A stretch of 42,662 bases of DNA from a virus. Positions 15,635 to 24,800 of the stretch are shown here, one piece after another. The notes beneath the pieces were generated by a model. That model was given only the letters and a program-made list of their open reading frames with translations. It made no database searches and was not told where the DNA came from. Position 1 is the stretch's first letter. Each line of letters opens with the position of its first letter. The stretch spans positions 1 to 42,662 of IMG/VR virus record IMGVR_UViG_3300009091_000025; one strand, written 5' to 3'. The position numbers were made by a program, and so were the translations under genes.

Positions 15635-16150
15635 ATGGCGTATGATTTAGTTAATCTCATTCCAGAACTCAGACTAAGAATTGGTGATATTAATCCAGCA
15701 TTATACAGATATACCGATGATTGGTTAGAGGTAGCTTTAAAATCTAGTGTGAAAATCTTAGGTAAATGGTGGAACTTTAAATATTTACTAGATTCTAATG
15801 AATTTATTATGAGAAACACTAGCGGGTACTTTATTTTTGATGAAACCTCTGATGGTGTAGTTGGCGGCGTATTAGAGCCTGGAGATGACCAGATTATAAT
15901 CATCTATGCCGCTATAATTACCCTAGAAGGTAGTTTAGAAAATTCTGCATGGGATTATGGAAGCTGGAAAGATGCTGAAATTAGCTACTCTAATATAGCT
16001 AGTTCCAAGACTAGAGGAGATATCCTGAAAGGCTTGTGGGAAGAACTGACATCAATCTTGAAGGTTCCACAGAAGAGATTAGCTGGCATACTAAAAGGCT
16101 CATTACCTGGATATTTAGGAAACTCATTTGAGAGGGTTGATAATTATTAG
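15635..16150 (+). CDS. Head-tail adaptor (connector) protein
   Basis: This 171-residue helical protein begins NLIPELRLRIGDINPALYRYTDDWLEVAL, the pattern typical of the first connector-ring protein of long-tailed phages, which binds beneath the portal. The central beta insert (SGYFIFDETSDGVVGG) and second helical pair (IYAAIITLEGSLENSAWDYG) complete the fold type. It starts one base after the preceding stop. Its place downstream of the capsid gene is standard, although a glycosyltransferase gene now separates it from the next neck protein. The assignment uses fold-level resemblance and gene order. Confidence 0.7.
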   Translation: MAYDLVNLIPELRLRIGDINPALYRYTDDWLEVALKSSVKILGKWWNFKYLLDSNEFIMRNTSGYFIFDETSDGVVGGVLEPGDDQIIIIYAAIITLEGSLENSAWDYGSWKDAEISYSNIASSKTRGDILKGLWEELTSILKVPQKRLAGILKGSLPGYLGNSFERVDNY

Positions 16151-16161
16151 AAAGGGCTTTT

Positions 16162-17355
16162 ATGGCGAACATTAAAAAGAAAAAGGTTTTAGTTATCGGG
16201 GATGGTATAATCCCAACTGGTTTTAGTACCGTAATTCATAATATAATATCTAGATTACCTAAAAATGAATTTGATGTGCATCATTTGGCGGTAAATTATT
16301 ATGGAGACCCACACGATAAAAAATGGAAAGTATATCCAGCAGTACTTGGAGGAGATATCTGGGGATTCAATAGACTTCAGATGTTTGCAGACCAAAACTT
16401 TGATGAAATTTTTATATTGAATGATTTATGGGTAATAGATACCTACCTAAAAATTATCAAAGAGAAGTTTAAAAACAAAATTCCCCCAGTTATTGTTTAT
16501 TTTCCTGTAGATGCCGCATTTTTAGATAAAGATTGGTTTATACATTTCGACATTGTAAAAAAGGTATGTGTCTATACTGAGTTTGGGTATAACGAAGTTA
16601 AGAAAGTTAGACCTGATATAGAACCGATAATAGTTCCTCATGGACTTGATAGAAAGTACTTTTATAAAATAGATGACGAAAAGAGAAATATAAAGGCTAA
16701 AATATTTCCAAAGAAAGAAGACTTCTTAGACTCTTTTGTTATTTTAAATGCCAATAGAAATCAACCAAGAAAAAGGATTGACATTTCAATTTTAGCTTTT
16801 ACAATGTTTGCAGAGAATAAACCAGAGAATGTAAAACTATATCTACATATGGGTACTAAAGATATGGGGTGGGATATTCTAAAACTGGCGTTTAGATATG
16901 GAATAGAAAACAGACTAATTATTAGTAACACTTTACCTGGAGTACAGGTAGTTACATTGGATAAGCTAAATCTTATTTATAACGGCACAGATGTTGGACT
17001 TAATACTGCTGTTGGAGAAGGTTGGTCACTTACAAACATGGAACATGCTGTGACTGGTGCACCTCAAATTTTACCAGATCATAGCGCCTTACACGAATTA
17101 TATTCAGATTGTGGATTGTTAGTTCAGGTAGATACCTGGGCTGTTGGTAGTGACACTTTGACAGTTTCTGGAATAGTAAGAGCAGAAGATGTAGCAAAAG
17201 GTCTTCAACTGATGTACGATAATAAGAATATGTATAATATACTATCAGAAAAGTGCTCACAAAAATTTGCTTTACCAATATATGATTGGAGTAATATTGT
17301 AAAAGAGTCGTGGGTACCAATATTTAGAGATACTTATGAGCATAACCTGGCCTAA
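16162..17355 (+). CDS. Glycosyltransferase GT4 inside the neck module
   Basis: This is a clear retaining GT-B enzyme of family GT4. The N-terminal strand KKVLVIGDGIIPTGFSTVIHN contains the glycine loop. LNANRNQPRKRIDISILAF (195-213) opens the donor domain. GEGWSLTNMEHAVTGAPQ (285-302) carries the family's E-x7-E pair (Glu286, Glu294). The length of 397 residues is typical. It sits between the head-tail adaptor and the head-closure gene, and its last 20 bases overlap the latter. That location makes a virion-protein or cell-surface glycan target attractive. Donor and acceptor are unknown. It is 8 kb from the sugar island but on the same strand and in the same late block. Confidence 0.85.
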   Translation: MANIKKKKVLVIGDGIIPTGFSTVIHNIISRLPKNEFDVHHLAVNYYGDPHDKKWKVYPAVLGGDIWGFNRLQMFADQNFDEIFILNDLWVIDTYLKIIKEKFKNKIPPVIVYFPVDAAFLDKDWFIHFDIVKKVCVYTEFGYNEVKKVRPDIEPIIVPHGLDRKYFYKIDDEKRNIKAKIFPKKEDFLDSFVILNANRNQPRKRIDISILAFTMFAENKPENVKLYLHMGTKDMGWDILKLAFRYGIENRLIISNTLPGVQVVTLDKLNLIYNGTDVGLNTAVGEGWSLTNMEHAVTGAPQILPDHSALHELYSDCGLLVQVDTWAVGSDTLTVSGIVRAEDVAKGLQLMYDNKNMYNILSEKCSQKFALPIYDWSNIVKESWVPIFRDTYEHNLA

Positions 17356-17782
17356 TAATACAGTTACAATTATAGATGGGATAAGAAGTGCTATTGGAAG
17401 AGAAGTTACCTTCTATGTAGAATCAACTGCTACTCCGTGTCCACTTTGTAATTTAGACCCGGTTACAAATACATCGACAGATTCTTTCTGTCCTACTTGT
17501 TCTGGGATGTTTTGGCTTTATACTTATAGTGGGGTTAATGTTTCCGGGCATGTAACTTGGGGGTATGCCGATCAAATGGATTGGGCAACTGGTGGACAAA
17601 TCTTTGAAGGTGACTGTCGAGTACAAGTCAAATATACTGTAACTAATTTAGAATTAGTAGAAAATGCTAAGTGGTTAGTTGTAGATGATAAAAAGATGAG
17701 CATCATAAAGACTATCCAAAGAGGAGTTCCTACAGTAAACAGATTACTCTTAGATTTGAGAGAGGAAGGAAAACAAGGATAA
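17336..17782 (+). CDS. Probable head-closure/neck protein with zinc ribbon
   Basis: The 148-residue protein follows the head-tail adaptor module and is mostly beta (VTFYVESTATPC, then CRVQVKYTVTNLELVENAKWLVV), as expected for a stopper ring protein. A four-cysteine ribbon is inserted near residues 35-55 (CPLC, then CPTC), a form found in neck proteins of several phage groups. The ATG is inside the end of the glycosyltransferase gene (20-base overlap). The role, sealing the head and accepting the tail, is inferred from order and beta-rich form. Confidence 0.6.
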   Translation: MSITWPNNTVTIIDGIRSAIGREVTFYVESTATPCPLCNLDPVTNTSTDSFCPTCSGMFWLYTYSGVNVSGHVTWGYADQMDWATGGQIFEGDCRVQVKYTVTNLELVENAKWLVVDDKKMSIIKTIQRGVPTVNRLLLDLREEGKQG

Positions 17783-18006
17783 TGAAGAAAACAGGTGTGA
17801 TTATACAAGGATTTGATATATTAGATGTTACTAAATACATAGGACAGGCTAATAAGAAATACCAAGCTATTCTACTCTCAAAATTAGAAAGTACTATTAC
17901 TGATAAAAATGTCTTTAGAGAACTTAGAAAAGCAGTATTAGATTCTTTTAATGATTATACTAGAGATATTGTTGAAACTGTTTTTGGTAATATAGAAGAT
18001 GCCTGA
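17782..18006 (+). CDS. Small helical protein in neck module, 74 residues
   Basis: The ATG shares its A with the preceding stop codon and AAGGA is 5-6 bases upstream. The protein is helical and charged (TKYIGQANKKYQAILLSKLE, then RDIVETVFGN). Its last 8 bases overlap the next gene. I recognise no family. The tight overlaps on both sides show it is translated with neck genes, so a small structural or assembly role is likely. Confidence 0.5.
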   Translation: MKKTGVIIQGFDILDVTKYIGQANKKYQAILLSKLESTITDKNVFRELRKAVLDSFNDYTRDIVETVFGNIEDA

Positions 18007-19084
18007 GCCTTATAAGGGTGTTATAGATTTAACAAAAACATCTATACTAAAAGACGATGCTTTAGATGGAGTTTCTAATAGAGCAAAAGAACTTAGTAAA
18101 CGTCTAGAATCCGTCCTTTACTTTTCAGATGTTGTAGATAGTCAGAACTTAATTTTCCTAAGTGCTAAAGATGATGCTGTTGAATACATGAAAAATGTTG
18201 TGCATATGGTAATTCAGGCAGAGGCACTAAAGGCAATGTTCATGACAGATGAGTACAACTTCCACCTCTATGTTGATGCTCTTATGGAGGCTATCGGCTA
18301 TCATGGAGAAAACTTAGTAACATTTTATGTAACTGGAGAAGAAAATATTACACTTGTTACTGTAGATTTTTCTCCTTTAGGGGAAATTCTAGAGTGGGAA
18401 AATGCGGTTATTTTTGCCAGAGCAGAGTTAGGTGTGGGTGGAGAAGAGCCAGACCCAGAAGACACATCTTTTTATTGGGCGTACAAGGTTTACGGCCCCG
18501 GAAGATTAGGTTGGAGTGTATCTTCAACTAGAAAAAAAGAGGGTACAAAAGACGTTACTGAAAAGTTTTCTGGTTTGTATGAGAAGACGATACAGACTAG
18601 ACTAAAATATACAAAAACTGGACAAGCACCTTTTTGGTATCTTATAGAATTTGGAAATGCACCTGGAACTATGACTGATAGGGGGGGAGAACCCTTTCCT
18701 AGAGTAGCCCCAACCCACTTTGCAAGTAAAACAGAGTTAGCAATAGCACGAATCTATGAACTTACTTTATATAGAATGCTAAATAAGACTCTAAGCGATT
18801 ATGGAAATGCCCTTCTAAAGAGTTTTTCTAGAGGTACTTCTGGTATTAATATAACCGATGTAAACCAAGTTTTCTCTGAAATCGCTAAAATAACAGAAGA
18901 ATTAATGTCAAAAGAGTACCCTCTAGAACCAGTTGATTTATCAGAAATGAATGCATTGATGGCTAAAATCAAGGGAGTAGCTGAATTTACTAGGCGAGGT
19001 AGGAGAGTTAAACAACTTAGAGCTACTTCTGGACAATGGGCACCATCACCTATACCAACATCTAGATTAAAGAGAAAGAAATAA
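17999..19084 (+). CDS. Tail-completion/neck protein, HK97 gp10-like segment
   Basis: The 361-residue protein contains, around residues 215-250, the segment FWYLIEFGNAPG followed by PFPRVAPTHFA, which resembles the EFG...PRPFLRPA core of the HK97 gp10 tail-completion family. The helical N-terminal 100 residues (AKELSKRLESVLYF) are an addition. The C-terminus is very basic (FTRRGRRVKQLR, then RLKRKK). It is larger than typical gp10 proteins, so it could be a fusion with an extra domain. Position between head closure and tail terminator fits a neck protein. Confidence 0.55.
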   Translation: MPEPYKGVIDLTKTSILKDDALDGVSNRAKELSKRLESVLYFSDVVDSQNLIFLSAKDDAVEYMKNVVHMVIQAEALKAMFMTDEYNFHLYVDALMEAIGYHGENLVTFYVTGEENITLVTVDFSPLGEILEWENAVIFARAELGVGGEEPDPEDTSFYWAYKVYGPGRLGWSVSSTRKKEGTKDVTEKFSGLYEKTIQTRLKYTKTGQAPFWYLIEFGNAPGTMTDRGGEPFPRVAPTHFASKTELAIARIYELTLYRMLNKTLSDYGNALLKSFSRGTSGINITDVNQVFSEIAKITEELMSKEYPLEPVDLSEMNALMAKIKGVAEFTRRGRRVKQLRATSGQWAPSPIPTSRLKRKK

Positions 19085-19085
19085 T

Positions 19086-19544
19086 ATGACTATGTATTTA
19101 GAAAGAAAACAAGATTTATCTATCATATATTTTTTAAAAGATTTATTTGCTGATGTAGAATATATGCAGGTTCTAGATGCATTTCCACTAGGAGAACTAA
19201 CAATTCCTTGTATCTCCGTGGAAACAGACACAATTGATACAGCAGAATATCAACTAGGAGATTTTGATAGAATAGAATTTAGAGTTTGGTTTATAGATGT
19301 ATTTGCTAAAAATAAATCCCAAAGAGATGAAATTGGTTATAAAATAATTAATGAATTAAAGGCCGGAATCCCAGTTTATAATTATGATGAGGGGTTCCCA
19401 TCAGATTATAACCCTACCAAAATAGGGAAACTAATCCCAAATATTATAAAGCTTAAAAATATTAGAGTTTTACCAGGATTTGTTGAAAAACTCTATTATC
19501 GCTGTGAAATAACTTTCACAGCAGAATATGAACAAATAACTTAG
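19086..19544 (+). CDS. Probable tail terminator protein
   Basis: This 152-residue alpha/beta protein sits directly before the major tail protein, where the tail-terminator (tube-capping) protein is normally encoded. It has a helix near the start (YFLKDLFADVEYM), a strand-rich middle (TIPCISVETDTI, then IEFRVWFIDVFA) and a helix QRDEIGYKIINELKAG, like other tail terminators. A second in-frame ATG six bases downstream (MYLERK) is an equally good start. The function is inferred from position and fold order. Confidence 0.6.
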   Translation: MTMYLERKQDLSIIYFLKDLFADVEYMQVLDAFPLGELTIPCISVETDTIDTAEYQLGDFDRIEFRVWFIDVFAKNKSQRDEIGYKIINELKAGIPVYNYDEGFPSDYNPTKIGKLIPNIIKLKNIRVLPGFVEKLYYRCEITFTAEYEQIT

Positions 19545-19559
19545 GAGGCTTAGAATATT

Positions 19560-20750
19560 ATGGCAAAAAGATTAGCCATTCCTTCAGAAGATGTAAAACT
19601 TAGAATTGTTGGCCCCTATGATAGCTTTTTCACTCACAGAACACAGAGAGTGGATATAAATGAAGACGTTCCAACTACAGATGTGTATGAAATTGGTAAC
19701 AATACCTTAGCCGGTACTGTTAAAGATACCCCAAATGTTACCTTAACATTCAGTGCTTTTGACGTGGGTATTAAAATCTTTTCAGTATTGACTGGTACTA
19801 ATCCAATTGCGTACCCTGCGGCTGGCGTTGACATTTCTGAATTAGGTGAAGCAGATGCTATTATTTACATCCGAGATGCAACTTTAGTTGATTATGTTAA
19901 ATCAGCACATGCAAAAAGATTACAAGTAAGAGACTTTACATTTACCTATAGTGTAGATGGAGAGTCTACAGAAGATTATACCTTAATTGGTTCTCAGAAA
20001 CGTTGGTTTAAAAATGATGTTATTGTAGACCGTATAACTACAGGTACTACATCGTTTACTCTGACACAAACCCCGATTCAATTAAAGAACGGTAACTACT
20101 TACTTTCTGTTATTTTAAATGGTGTATACTTAACAGAAGTAGCCGCCGCACCAGCAACAGGTGAGTATAGTGTTAGTGGTACTACTGTTACTACAGGAGA
20201 TAGTAGAACAACTCAGTTTATAGCTGTTTACCATGCCAATCCAGCGGGTACTACTTGGAGTTACATTTCCGATTCGTTAGTTCCTGCGGCTACCAGAGGT
20301 AGAGACGTAGATATTGTTATTTTAGCTAATAACATTCCAAGAGTTCAATCAGTTACTATCAATGGTAACTTAAATGTGCAAAACGTACGTGAGATGGGCA
20401 ATAGAGATATTGTCGGTTATCAGAGACAGGTTCCAACCGTTGAAGGTACAATTGCTGTTTTAGATACTGATACAGAACTTATTGACCTGTTACTAACAGG
20501 CTCTATCAACTCTGGTGACACAGAGTTCAAGTTAGCTGAGGGTTGTGTAGCATCTGGTATATCTTTGGATATTCAGATTACAGACCCTTGTGATACCACA
20601 GTTCCTTATACAGTTTTGAAGACGGTTTACGTACCTAACATTACTGTTGTAGGGGATGCTTGGTCTGCTGTTGTAAACCAGAACAGCACCTGGAATATTA
20701 ACTTCCGCTCTAACACTGCTCAGTGTGTAGTGTATAGTGGTGCACGTTAG
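19560..20750 (+). CDS. Major tail tube protein
   Basis: A strong GGAGG, overlapping the previous stop, lies 11 bases before the ATG. The 396-residue, beta-rich protein lies between the tail terminator and the tail chaperone, the standard place for the tube subunit. The N-terminal region (RLAIPSEDVKLRIVG) and internal strands (VTLTFSAFDVGIKIFSVLTG, then LQVRDFTFTYSVDGE) fit the tube fold. The C-terminal third (VQSVTINGNLNVQNVREMG) looks like an added second domain. It is followed by a strong terminator, consistent with high expression as a separate unit. Confidence 0.8.
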   Translation: MAKRLAIPSEDVKLRIVGPYDSFFTHRTQRVDINEDVPTTDVYEIGNNTLAGTVKDTPNVTLTFSAFDVGIKIFSVLTGTNPIAYPAAGVDISELGEADAIIYIRDATLVDYVKSAHAKRLQVRDFTFTYSVDGESTEDYTLIGSQKRWFKNDVIVDRITTGTTSFTLTQTPIQLKNGNYLLSVILNGVYLTEVAAAPATGEYSVSGTTVTTGDSRTTQFIAVYHANPAGTTWSYISDSLVPAATRGRDVDIVILANNIPRVQSVTINGNLNVQNVREMGNRDIVGYQRQVPTVEGTIAVLDTDTELIDLLLTGSINSGDTEFKLAEGCVASGISLDIQITDPCDTTVPYTVLKTVYVPNITVVGDAWSAVVNQNSTWNINFRSNTAQCVVYSGAR

Positions 20751-20785
20751 TAATAATTAGACAATAAATGCCATAAAGGATTTTT

Positions 20786-20841
20786 AAAGGGGCTATACTT
20801 TTCTAGAGTTTAGGAGAGTTGTAGTCCCTTTTAATTTTTAA
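20786..20841 (+). terminator. Rho-independent terminator after major tail protein
   Basis: A long imperfect hairpin pairs AAAGGGGCTATA with the region ending GTAGTCCCTTT (one G-U pair). It continues through CTTTTCT against AGGAGAG around the loop AGAGTTT, for a stem of about 19 bp, and is followed by TTTTAATTTTT. It separates the abundant tail-tube message from the chaperone and tape-measure genes. Confidence 0.8.
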
Positions 20842-20861
20842 TACGAGAAAAGGATTATAAA

Positions 20862-21593
20862 ATGAGAAGTATAGATAAAAATGACATAGACATTAAAAAA
20901 CTTTTTACTTGGGGTGCTAAGTTTGAAATTTTGGATAATAATGATAGGTTTTTATTAGATGTCTATATACGTTTAGTAGGGGATGCCGAATTAAATAGAG
21001 CAAAAGTATTTGCACTAAGAAAATCTGCTGAACTTCGCAGTAAACTAAAGCAAAAGGGTTCTGACGAGAGAATAGCATTCATTCCAGACTTGCATGTTTT
21101 AGAAAAAGAATCTATGGTAGAGTCTGCTTTGCTTTATATGGTTAGAGATGTAACAAATGACTCTATAAGAGAGGTTAGATTACCACTTCCTGTAGAGCCA
21201 GCTTCTGATGCATCCCTAGAAAAACAAGAAGCATATCAAAAAGAAGTTGATGATTTTCCTGGAAAAATTGAAACTTTAAGAATTCAATATATCACTAATA
21301 TTTTAGAACAGCGTAGGCAGGAACTTTTATCTAAGGATATAGAAAGTTTATATAAAGAATTTGAACGTTCTATTATAAATCAGCTTTGTGAAGATGAAAT
21401 GATTTTAAAATTTAGAGAAATGTGCGCCTATTTTGGTAGTTTCTCAGATTCTGATTTTAAAATTAAACTTTTCGAAAGTTTTGAAGAATTTGAAAATTTA
21501 CCAAAAGAAATTAAAGACCAATTTTTAGATTGTTATAATAGTCTTGAAATTTCTGGAGAAGACCTAAAAAAATCGCTAGAAGTAATGCAATAG
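20862..21593 (+). CDS. Tail assembly chaperone, zero-frame product (G-type)
   Basis: AAAGGA lies 8 bases before the ATG. The 243-residue helical, acidic protein lies between the tube and tape-measure genes, where phages encode tail assembly chaperones that bind the tape measure and recruit tube subunits. No sequence family was recognised beyond this. The last codons contain a slippery A-AAA-AAA (21566-21572), and the -1 frame stays open to the tape-measure gene, which is the classic G/GT organisation. Without frameshifting the ribosome stops at TAG 21591-21593. Confidence 0.75.
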   Translation: MRSIDKNDIDIKKLFTWGAKFEILDNNDRFLLDVYIRLVGDAELNRAKVFALRKSAELRSKLKQKGSDERIAFIPDLHVLEKESMVESALLYMVRDVTNDSIREVRLPLPVEPASDASLEKQEAYQKEVDDFPGKIETLRIQYITNILEQRRQELLSKDIESLYKEFERSIINQLCEDEMILKFREMCAYFGSFSDSDFKIKLFESFEEFENLPKEIKDQFLDCYNSLEISGEDLKKSLEVMQ

Positions 21594-21865
21594 CATCTCT
21601 ATGGGCTGTTGCTAAGGAATTACAAATTCCTTTAGATAAATACATAGAAGAACTTACGGAAGTTCCCTATACTATTTCTTTTGTTAATAAAAAGCGAGTA
21701 CAAATAGATAACTTAAGCGAACTTCCTAAAGAAAAACGACCTCCAGATTCCATAGTCTGGTGGGGTACTAGTGAAGAACTAGAAGACTGGTTAGATAAAG
21801 TGCTAAGTAATAAAAAACAAACAAAAGCCAATCTTATAATTGATGAAAATAAGATTGAAGGATAA
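20862..21865 (+). CDS. Tail assembly chaperone, -1 frameshift product (GT-type)
   Basis: A -1 slip at 21566-21572 would join residues 1-237 of the zero-frame protein to 97 more, for about 334 in total. The extension begins IARSNAIASLWAVAKELQI and continues through RPPDSIVWWGTSEELEDW to IIDENKIEG, stopping at TAA 21863-21865, two bases before the tape-measure ATG. The extension contains no Met, so it could not be started independently from an ATG, and it has normal protein composition. Low-level GT-type fusions act with the G-type protein in chaperoning the tape measure in lambda-like phages. The frames and heptamer are seen directly; use of the site is inference, strongly supported by this gene order. 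Confidence 0.85.
21566..21572 (+). promoter_or_regulatory. Slippery site for -1 ribosomal frameshift
   Basis: The run A-AAA-AAA lies exactly in the zero frame (CTA AAA AAA TCG), the best-known class of -1 slippery heptamer. Only a weak 4-bp stem (GCTA with TAGC, 21575-21594) is seen close downstream, so a stimulatory structure, if any, is not obvious. Confidence 0.8.
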
Positions 21866-21867
21866 AT

Positions 21868-24800
21868 ATGGCATCAACTTTAGAAGAACTAAACAAACGG
21901 TTACTAGAAATAACCAAAAATGCTAACCTATCAGCAGAAGCCTTAGAAAGAGTTCAAACTTTGGCTAGGCAACAACTAGCTAGTATGGTAGGCCCGCAAA
22001 TGCAGGAAACCATGCGAGGAGCCGCTAAGGGTGGCGTTCCAACTCAGCAAGGTTTAGACAGGCTACTTTCTCAGTTCTTAGGAGGAGGTGTGAGTTCTGG
22101 TTGGCATAGGGCTGGTGGTGGTTCTAGAATATTTTTTGGGGCTAATCTTACTAGAGAATTACAACAAATTTTTGAGCAGAGCATAACACAAACTATAGCT
22201 CAGGCATTATCACAAATAACTTCAACCCCCGGAAGTAAATTGCCAGGAGTGCCAGATCAGATTCCCTATGCGCCAAAAAAGAAAGAAGAAACTGATGCAG
22301 AGAAAAAACTTCGAGAAAGTAAAGAAATTAGTAGACAGACAGAACAAAACGAAGTATTTAGACGGGCTGTAAGAAAAGATGAAATAGCTGATGCCAAAAT
22401 ATTAGCAGAAGAGAAAACAAACCAAATAAAAATAGAGCGGCAAGCCGCCGAACATGAAGCACAGATAGCCGCTACTAATAAAAGAACCCAACAGGAGTTA
22501 TTAGATATTGGAGAGCGTCGAAGAAAGCAGATGGCAGACCTGTTGACGTTTTCTGAAAAACAAGAGGCCGCACAGAAAAAAATATACTCTGCTGAAGAAG
22601 TTCAAGTACAGATGGGGGAATATCGGGGAAAACGTTTGGTACAACAGGCAGAAAGATATGGATTTAAACCTGAAAACATTAAACAAATATATACGCAAGA
22701 GCCATCTGGAGTAACTGTTGGTAAGTTTGAAAAAGTTGACGAATCTACTGGTGCAGTAAGTAAACTAGAATTAACTGTAGATAAATTTGGAAATACAATT
22801 ACCAGAACAAATAAAAGACTTTTAGGTTTTACAGAATCCATTAAAAGAAATACCATAGAAGTCCTAAAATGGTCTGTTGGTGTTGGGCTTGTTTATGGTG
22901 GTATGTATAAACTACAAGCATTAATTAAAACCGCCATAGAAAATGAAGCTAAACTAGCGGATATTGCCGTTATTTTAGGAGATGCTCATCGAGATTTAAA
23001 TCAAATATTTGATGAATCTGCTAAAGTGGCATATGAAACCGGAGAAAGTATTAGTGCTGTATTAGAAACTTATACTCTAGCATATAGAGCAGTAGGGTCT
23101 ATTTCCGATCCTATTAAAAGAACTGAATCAGCTATAACTCTCTTAACAGATGCCACCACATTAAATAAACTTTCCTCCCTGGACGCCTCTAGTGCTATAG
23201 ATGTACTATCTGGATCATTGAGACAACTGCAAAGGCCTGGGGAAGATATGGCTACTGCATTTCTAAGAGGTAGAGATTTACTGGATGCATGGGTAACTGT
23301 AACCAGAAAAGCTAACGTTGATTTGGCTACGTTGGCTACGGCTTTCTCTATTACATCAGAATCCGCCGAAAATTCTGGTGTTTCTATAGAACAATTAAAT
23401 GCTATTATTGCGTCTTTAGCAGAAAAGATAGGCGGTCTTGGTGGTAGAGAAACTGGTAATGCCGTTAGAGCATTAATTGGTGGTGTCTATCAACAGCAGG
23501 CGGCAGAAATTCTTACAAGATATGGTATAGCAGTTCAAGACACTGCTGGCAGAATGAGGCCTTTCTTAGATATTTCTAGAGAAATTTATACTTTATATAA
23601 AGAAGGCGTTGTATCTGCTGATGAATTAAATAAAATTGGTTACACTCTAGGCGGTGGTGTACGTAGAGGTCAACAGTATGTTGCATTTTTGTCAGATTTT
23701 GAAAGAATCCAAGAACTAACAAATGAACAAGTTAATAGCGGCGGTGCGGCACAAGAGGCTTTAAGTAGAAAAATAGATACTACACAAACAGCTATTACTA
23801 GATTAGATAATGCTTTTCAGTCTTTAGCACAAACTCTAGGTTCAGATAGTGGTATTTTAGATATGTTTTCAGGTCTTCTAGAAACTACAACAGCCCTTGT
23901 TGGAGTTCTAGAAGATATTTCTAGTGTTTTAGGTAAAATGACAATTCCTACTGCTATGTTGGGAATAACATCTATGATGTTTAGAGGGGAGGCTGGAGGA
24001 CTAAGAAGACAGGAATTTGCTAGTAACATTGGAGGTAGATTAGAAGGACTAGCTCTTGGGGCTATGAATTTATCTCCTAGATTGTCCAATAGAAAAGTTC
24101 TTGAGGAAAGATTAGGTTTAGAATCATCCGTAGAAATGATGGCTAAAAAATTCGGATTGGGTCTAGGAAAATACGTCTCTGGAACATTGGTTGGAGCAAT
24201 ACCAGCGGCTTTTAAAGCCGCTTCTGGAGATTTGGAAGGTGCTGGTATAACTTTAGGAGGCGCTGTTATAGGTGCAATAACAACGGCAGGTAGCCCAGTC
24301 GGTGCATTAATAGGTTCTTTTATAGCTGATGCTTTTATTGTACAAACATTGCAACATAAACCTGATTTTGAAGCCTTTTTTACGGATATATTTACTGGAG
24401 CTACAGAGGCTGATCTAAAACAGAGAGATAAAGCACAGGCTGAAAGAGATGCTCTTACAGAAGAAATATTTAAAAGAAGAGGTGAGGGGGATGCCTTTAC
24501 CGGGATGACCTTTGGAAGGGCGGCGGCATTTGGATTTAATTTATCTAATCTTTTTAAGACGGGGCAGTTTGGTAAAATGACCCCAGAACAGGGGGCATTG
24601 TGGGGAGGAATAGTACCGGGTAAAGAAACCTACCCTGATTTGGTAGAAAGATTAGCCGGACTAAGGAAAGAACAACAAGAAGCTATTCCAGTTACTGCTG
24701 GTGCTGATGTTACAAAAGTAAGTGAGATTGAAGCTAAACGTCTAGATATGCTAGAACAAGAAAGAGATTTAGTAAATGAAATTATAGAGGCTAGAAATAA

